Shown: one piece after another, positions 59,966 through 64,000 of the stretch | Layout of the letters: each line of letters opens with the position of its first letter | Position numbering within the stretch: the first letter of the stretch is position 1 | NCBI GenBank assembly: GCA_963800975.1 | Contig: CAWDDB010000019.1 | Coordinates: forward strand, 62,001 to 126,000 | Direction of reading: 5' to 3' | Origin: JALYGY01 sp963800975 | Lineage (GTDB): Bacteria > Actinomycetota > Rubrobacteria > Rubrobacterales > Rubrobacteraceae | DNA: 64,000 bases | Translations under genes and position numbers: made by a program | Notes under the pieces: generated by a model | Databases searched by the model: none | What the model was told of the DNA's origin: nothing | The model's input: only the letters and a program-made list of their open reading frames with translations

Positions 59966-61900
59966 GTGGCGGGGATAAACAGAATTCTCCTAGTACTCGC
60001 TTCGGCTGCAGCAGCGTTGGTTCTGGTCAGTGGGGTTGCCCTGGCTCTGCCCGCCGAGACCCCCGACAACACCCCGATGGTCAACGGCCCCGTGCGTGCC
60101 ATCGAGCAGGTCGGCAACACCGTCTGGGTGGGCGGCAACTTCTCCCAAGTCCAGCAGAGAAACGGCAGCGTTTTGGACGGCGTGGGGGGCTTGGCGGTCT
60201 TCGACTCGGCAACGGGCCAATACAGGGACATCGCGCCCGTCTTGAGCGGCAACGTCCGCGACATCGACGTTTACTACGGTACCTACATCGCAATAGCCGG
60301 CAACTTCGCAGGCCCGAGCTCTACCCAGAAGAACCTGGTGGTCGTTGACGGGGCTACGGGCGAGGTGGTGAGGTGGTACAACGCCCCGACCTTGCAGTCG
60401 GTTTTGGCCACTCCGAGCTTGGGCAGGATCTACGGCGGGGGCGTGAGCCTCTCGGCCTTCGAGTACGGCGGCGTCAAGCCCCTCTGGACCCGCGCCAAGA
60501 CTGCCGTCGATGCCTCCCTGCGCCCGGCGCACCCCATAGCGGCGGGTTACCGTGACCTGGAGTTCGGCGGTGACGGCCAGACCATCTGGGCGGCGTGCGC
60601 CTGCGACGCCATAGACGGCCAACCCGCGAAGGCCCTCGCCAGGTTGAACACCGAGGGGGCTTACGATCATACCTGGCGAGTCGACGCTGGGGTGCAGGGC
60701 TTCGGGATCTCGGCCGCGAACCACAGCGGCGCCCTCTACCTGGGTGCGGGGGGCAACGACTTTTTGGCCCGTTACTCCGAGGCCGACGGCAGGCGCGAGT
60801 GGTTCCGCGACACCTCGGGCTCGGTCCAGGCGGTCGAGGTGATGGGCGGGGGCCTGGTTGTGGGCGGGCACTTCGTGGAGGTCGCGGACAATCCTAGCGA
60901 CCGCTGTGGGGCCCGCACCTCGGATCCCCACGAGCTCGATCCCTTCAAGGAGTGCCGCAGGAGGGACGGGCTCGCCCTCTACTCGTTCGGTGGCGAGCTG
61001 GACTTCGTCCCCCCGCCAGCGGAGCGCATTTGGGGAGACAAGCCGGAGGTGGGCTGGAACCCTGTGGTCTCCGGCAAGTACAACCTGGCGTGGGCGCTCC
61101 ACCCCGACGATCTAGCCCCCGATAGGCTCCACTTCGGCGGGGAGTTCACCAAGGTCGACGGCGCCAAGCAGACTTTCTATGCCAGGCTTTCCGAGCCGGG
61201 GTTCGCGGACGTTAACGCACCGGTGGTGCAAGCCCCAACCCACGCCCTCATCGCCGCCGGCTCGACCGTCAACGCCTCCACCGTTCCTGTCAGAGTCGGC
61301 TGGTCGGCCACGGATGATCGTGGCAGCGTCGTCCGCTACGAACTCCAACAGAGCAGTGACGGCGGGGTCACCTACAAAAACGTCGGACTAAGCACGCCCA
61401 CGTCGACCACCAAGACCCTCTCCCTCGCCCCGGGCGGCGGCCACCGCTTCAGGGTGAGGGCCACGGACGATACCGGCAACACCAGCGCATGGGCCGAAGG
61501 CCCTCCTCTTGCCGTAGACGCCCAACAAGATCAGAGCGCGGGCGTCCTCGCCTACTCGGGCAACTGGGCCGAGCAGTCGCTGGCGACGGCGTTCGGAGGC
61601 ACCACGATGCGCTCTTCCGAGGCCGGAGCGAAGGCCACCTTCACCTTCGAGGGCACAGAAGTCTCGTGGGTAGCGCAGAGGGGTCCGGATCGGGGCAAGG
61701 CGGAGGTGTGGCTGGACGGCACCAAGGTGCAGACGGTTGACCTCTACGTCTCCTCCGCGCAGGCGCGCAGGGTGATCTACAACGCCACCTCCCTCGATCC
61801 TTTCGCGGCGCACATCCTGGAGGTGAGGGTCCTGGGTACCAAGAACGCCGCCTCCACCGGCAAGCAGGTGGACGTGGACGCCTTCGTGGCGCTGCGCTAG
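59966..61900 (+). CDS. Large secreted protein: beta-propeller-like region, FN3-like and C-terminal beta domains
   Basis: 644 residues. Signal peptide (about 1-28: INRILLVLASAAAALVLVSGVALA). Residues about 40-430 have repeated VWVGGNF/IAGNF/VVGGHF/LHFGGEF strands typical of delta-60 or propeller repeats. Residues about 440-530 look like a fibronectin type III domain (VRVGWSATDDRGSVVRYELQQSSDGG). The C-terminal ~120 residues (FTFEGTEVSWVAQRGPDRGKAEVWLDGTKVQTVDLY) resemble a carbohydrate-binding-like module found in actinobacterial secreted proteins. No enzyme active site recognised. GTG start with AAGAAGG immediately upstream. Confidence 0.75.
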   Translation: MAGINRILLVLASAAAALVLVSGVALALPAETPDNTPMVNGPVRAIEQVGNTVWVGGNFSQVQQRNGSVLDGVGGLAVFDSATGQYRDIAPVLSGNVRDIDVYYGTYIAIAGNFAGPSSTQKNLVVVDGATGEVVRWYNAPTLQSVLATPSLGRIYGGGVSLSAFEYGGVKPLWTRAKTAVDASLRPAHPIAAGYRDLEFGGDGQTIWAACACDAIDGQPAKALARLNTEGAYDHTWRVDAGVQGFGISAANHSGALYLGAGGNDFLARYSEADGRREWFRDTSGSVQAVEVMGGGLVVGGHFVEVADNPSDRCGARTSDPHELDPFKECRRRDGLALYSFGGELDFVPPPAERIWGDKPEVGWNPVVSGKYNLAWALHPDDLAPDRLHFGGEFTKVDGAKQTFYARLSEPGFADVNAPVVQAPTHALIAAGSTVNASTVPVRVGWSATDDRGSVVRYELQQSSDGGVTYKNVGLSTPTSTTKTLSLAPGGGHRFRVRATDDTGNTSAWAEGPPLAVDAQQDQSAGVLAYSGNWAEQSLATAFGGTTMRSSEAGAKATFTFEGTEVSWVAQRGPDRGKAEVWLDGTKVQTVDLYVSSAQARRVIYNATSLDPFAAHILEVRVLGTKNAASTGKQVDVDAFVALR

Positions 61901-61984
61901 CCAAGAGGGCAAGGACTAGCAGGTGGGTAGAGCCGAGGCGTTGAGCTTCGGTCCTTCTGCTAACCACTGCTCACCGAAGATCCC

Positions 61985-62197
61985 AGAGAAACTGTCCAAA
62001 AACTACTGAGCACGGGCTAACCGTCTCACCATCAGGCGGGTCATGGCCACGTAGATGAACGCTTCGCTCGTGGCGGTCAGCCTCTCGTAATCTTTGCTCA
62101 TCCTCCTGTTCTGGTCGATCCACGAGAACGTCCGCTCTACTACCCAGCGCCGCGGCAGGACGACGAACCCCTTCGGCGGCATGAGCTTCCGCCAGTC
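61985..62197 (-). mobile_element. IS5-type transposase remnant
   Basis: The minus strand from 62197 to the stop at 62003 reads DWRKLMPPKGFVVLPRRWVVERTFSWIDQNRRMSKDYERL and on to RLARAQ, the last ~65 residues of an IS5 transposase including the catalytic Glu. Just past the stop, GAGAAACTGTCCAAAAACT resembles an IS5-type terminal repeat. The rest of the transposase is absent beyond 62197. Confidence 0.8.
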
Positions 62198-62436
62198 ACC
62201 GACACCTCTACCGCTCGAAGATAACCCAAGGTTCGGACCGGGCAGGACAGACCGACCCCTTCGAATACAACCTCCCCAAGCCCAAGGGCGGCCTGCAACC
62301 GGGCGAGGAGACGGAGGGCGCGGCGATCTTCGGGAAGACCGACCCGGCGCAGCCGCTACAGGTATCGTTCGCCTGGGAGCGCGGCGGTTTCATGGCCGAC
62401 CAACCCGAACCGCTCGTGTTCCAGGTCAATCCCTGA
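62198..62436 (+). pseudogene. C-terminal fragment of a DUF4352-like protein
   Basis: The plus frame reads LYRSKITQGSDRAGQTDPF, then GGLQPGEETEGAAIFGK, and ends FVFQVNP-like (LVFQVNP) at 62436. LQPGEETEGAAIF is typical of telokin-like DUF4352 domains of secreted lipoproteins. The start and N-terminal half are missing, cut by the IS remnant at about 62197. Confidence 0.45.
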
Positions 62437-62909
62437 GCGAGCCTCGCTGGTCTCCACCGGTCCCCGCATTGGGGGGAGGGGCGCGACGAGGGATAGGTCG
62501 CGTTTCGCCCTCCTACGGGGCGGCTCAAAAAACGCGGACGCTCTGCGCCCCAGATCGAGCGATGCTCGCGAATGGGCGCCTCCACGGCGTTGCGGTGCTG
62601 TGCCGGTCGCAAGAGGTAAGGGGTTGAAACCTCGCCGTAATGTGTGGGACGCATAGCGGGACTCAGGCTGGCCGCGAAGTTCAAGGGACGGCAGCCGGCC
62701 CGTCCGCCGCTCGGAGGGTAGACTGGGCGCGTGGAAAGGCCGGGACCACCGGACGCGGCGGGGCTCCGGCTCGACTGGCCCGAGATCCCCGAAGGGGTGC
62801 GGGCCCGGCAAACGGTCAGGGCTGCTGGCCGTAGAGCACCACTTCGCGCGTTTCGTCGGTCCGTTCTTGTCGTGCAGGATGAGGTCCAGGATCTCCGCGG
62901 CGCCGTCGC
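62437..62909. other. Stretch with only a possible gene fragment
   Basis: 473 bases. From about 62731 a plus frame begins MERPGPPDAAGLRLDWPEIP, which looks like the start of a real protein but loses that character after about 30 residues. Nothing else can be supported. Confidence 0.3.
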
Positions 62910-63515
62910 TCAGCGTCCCACGCGGTAGCGGATGTGCGTGGCGAGCGGAGAGTGGAGCACCTCGACCGGCTCGAACCCGAGGGACTCGACTCCGTCGAAC
63001 AGCCGCTCGCCTGACCCGAGCAGGACGGGGGCCACGTCGAGCGTGAGTTCGTCGATCACTCCGGCGGCGAGCGCCTGACGGACGGTCGAGGCCCCGCCCG
63101 CGATGTCGATGTCATCCTCGCCGGCCGTCTCACGCGCCTGCGCGTATGCGGCCTCGAAGCCTTGGGTGACGAAGTGGAAGCTCGTGCCGCCCTCCATCTC
63201 GATCGGCTCGCGGGCGTGGTGGGTGAGCACGAAGACCGGCGCGTGGTAGGGCGGCTCGGAGCCCCACCATCCATCCCAGTCCTCATCCCACTCGCCGCGG
63301 ATCGGCCCGAACATGTTGCGGCCCATGACGTAGGCCCCGCGCGGTCGCATGAGCCAGCCCTCTGCCGTCGCGTCGGCGTCGTTCGCGCCCTCGTCGCCAA
63401 GGTGCCAGCTATGGAGCTCCCTGCCGCGTTTCCCTAGCGGATTCTCCCGGCTCTGGTCGGGTCCGGCGACGAAGCCGTCCAGCGAGATAGACATGTGACA
63501 TGTGGTGCGTGGCAT
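62910..63515 (-). CDS. Dihydrofolate reductase family (RibD C-terminal-like) protein
   Basis: 201 residues. CHMSISLDGFVAGPDQS is the family N-terminus; YVMGRNMFGPIRGEWDEDW, VFVLTHHAREPIEMEGGTSFHFV, DDIDIAGGASTVRQALAAGVIDELTLDVAPVLLGSGERLFDG follow. A NADPH-binding fold related to DHFR and riboflavin reductases; substrates of these small actinobacterial members are unknown. ATG 63515 is preferred because GAGGAGG lies six bases upstream; an ATG at 63533 is possible. Confidence 0.9.
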   Translation of the reverse strand: MPRTTCHMSISLDGFVAGPDQSRENPLGKRGRELHSWHLGDEGANDADATAEGWLMRPRGAYVMGRNMFGPIRGEWDEDWDGWWGSEPPYHAPVFVLTHHAREPIEMEGGTSFHFVTQGFEAAYAQARETAGEDDIDIAGGASTVRQALAAGVIDELTLDVAPVLLGSGERLFDGVESLGFEPVEVLHSPLATHIRYRVGR

Positions 63516-64000
63516 CGCGTCCTCCTCGGTCATCGGTGGTCAGTTTCCTCATGCCGAGCCTTTCCCCGCGTCCACCCTCTCCGCGCCACCGCGGAGTTTG
63601 TGTACGGTGCTCACAACCACCAGGCAAGGGTACGGCTCGCGTGTGGCTTTCACAACGGGGGTTTGGTCGGCGCGGTTGGAGGAACCGTGTACGGCGCAGC
63701 GCGTTCCCGAAACGGCGACGGGGCCCACGGAAACTCTCGCCTCTTGTCGCAGCGTAGCCGAAGCGTCCTTCGCGAACGGTGGCTTCGTTGCTCGGACACG
63801 GTTCGGGGTTTTCGGCCAGGCCATGTCCCGCTATGGGTCCCGGACATTACGGCGAGGTTTCCTACCGATGGTTATTATCGGGACTCGTAACCCAGGCGGG
63901 CCTAGTATGCGTGGCCCATCGGGGCAGGGCTACGCGGGCTTCCGAGAACGCACCTACTACGACGTTGGTGCATAGGGTCTTGCGTCGTGTGCTCCTCGAA
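63516..64000. other. Terminal stretch with short repeated motifs, no clear gene
   Basis: 485 bases at the window end. GTTTGTGTACGG-N3-TCACAAC occurs at about 63596-63617 and, inverted, at about 56168-56189 inside the transposon-flanked segment; TTCACAACGGGG recurs near 63650. Open frames here have no ribosome sites. Possibly remnants of a mobile element. Confidence 0.35.

Overview
The window is a GC-rich bacterial chromosome segment from an actinobacterium-like organism. Gene content and order suggest a deep branch such as Rubrobacter (inference; no 16S rRNA gene is present). Supporting signs are frequent GTG and TTG starts, genes overlapping by 1-8 bases, tRNAs and tmRNA without an encoded CCA, a type B L31, and a gene order rho-rpmE-DUF1385-prfA-prmC-tsaC-glyA-upp-dCMP deaminase-atp operon-murA that resembles Gram-positive genomes.

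Layout. 1-9.7 kb: metallophosphoesterase, a cyclic 2,3-diphosphoglycerate synthetase-like gene, rho, L31, translation-termination genes, a threonylcarbamoyl-AMP synthase, a frameshifted flavin-dependent oxidoreductase and a SnoaL-like protein. 10-14 kb: glyA-upp-dCMP deaminase, then a TetR regulator divergent from an alpha/beta hydrolase with a clear operator between them. 14.1-21.7 kb: complete F1Fo ATP synthase operon (atpZ, atpI-like, B, E, F, H, A, G, D, C) behind a strong promoter that predicts a nearly leaderless mRNA. 21.8-24.4 kb: murA and an M20 peptidase. 24.7-36.6 kb: an RnfC/NuoF-like protein and a ferredoxin, transcribed away from an 11-gene complex I operon (nuoABCDHIJKLMN) that has no nuoE, nuoF or nuoG. 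36.7-50 kb: a sugar-nucleotide transferase, comFC, hpf, secA, prfB, two DUF2993 proteins, ftsEX, rnr, smpB, ssrA, murI and two tRNAs. 50.2-64 kb: an accessory, partly decayed region with an Asp-box protein, a molybdopterin oxidoreductase, tRNA-Arg, an AT-richer SMC/OLD-like ATPase, a 38-residue arginine-rich ORF, an IS5-type transposon that appears to carry a metallo-beta-lactamase-fold gene, RTX-like and propeller-like secreted proteins, gene and IS fragments, and a DHFR-family protein.

Two themes stand out. First, four intergenic regions (24357-24670, 38581-38841, 46154-46400, 48534-48637) carry one family of large palindromic hairpin arrays built on the linker CTTGTCAGCACGCT. Second, several genes that should be intact and essential (atpA, nuoL, probably atpD, and perhaps the nuoH/nuoI junction), plus a flavin-dependent oxidoreductase, are each restored by removing one base. 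This looks more like sequence error than biology, but each case is listed so it can be checked.
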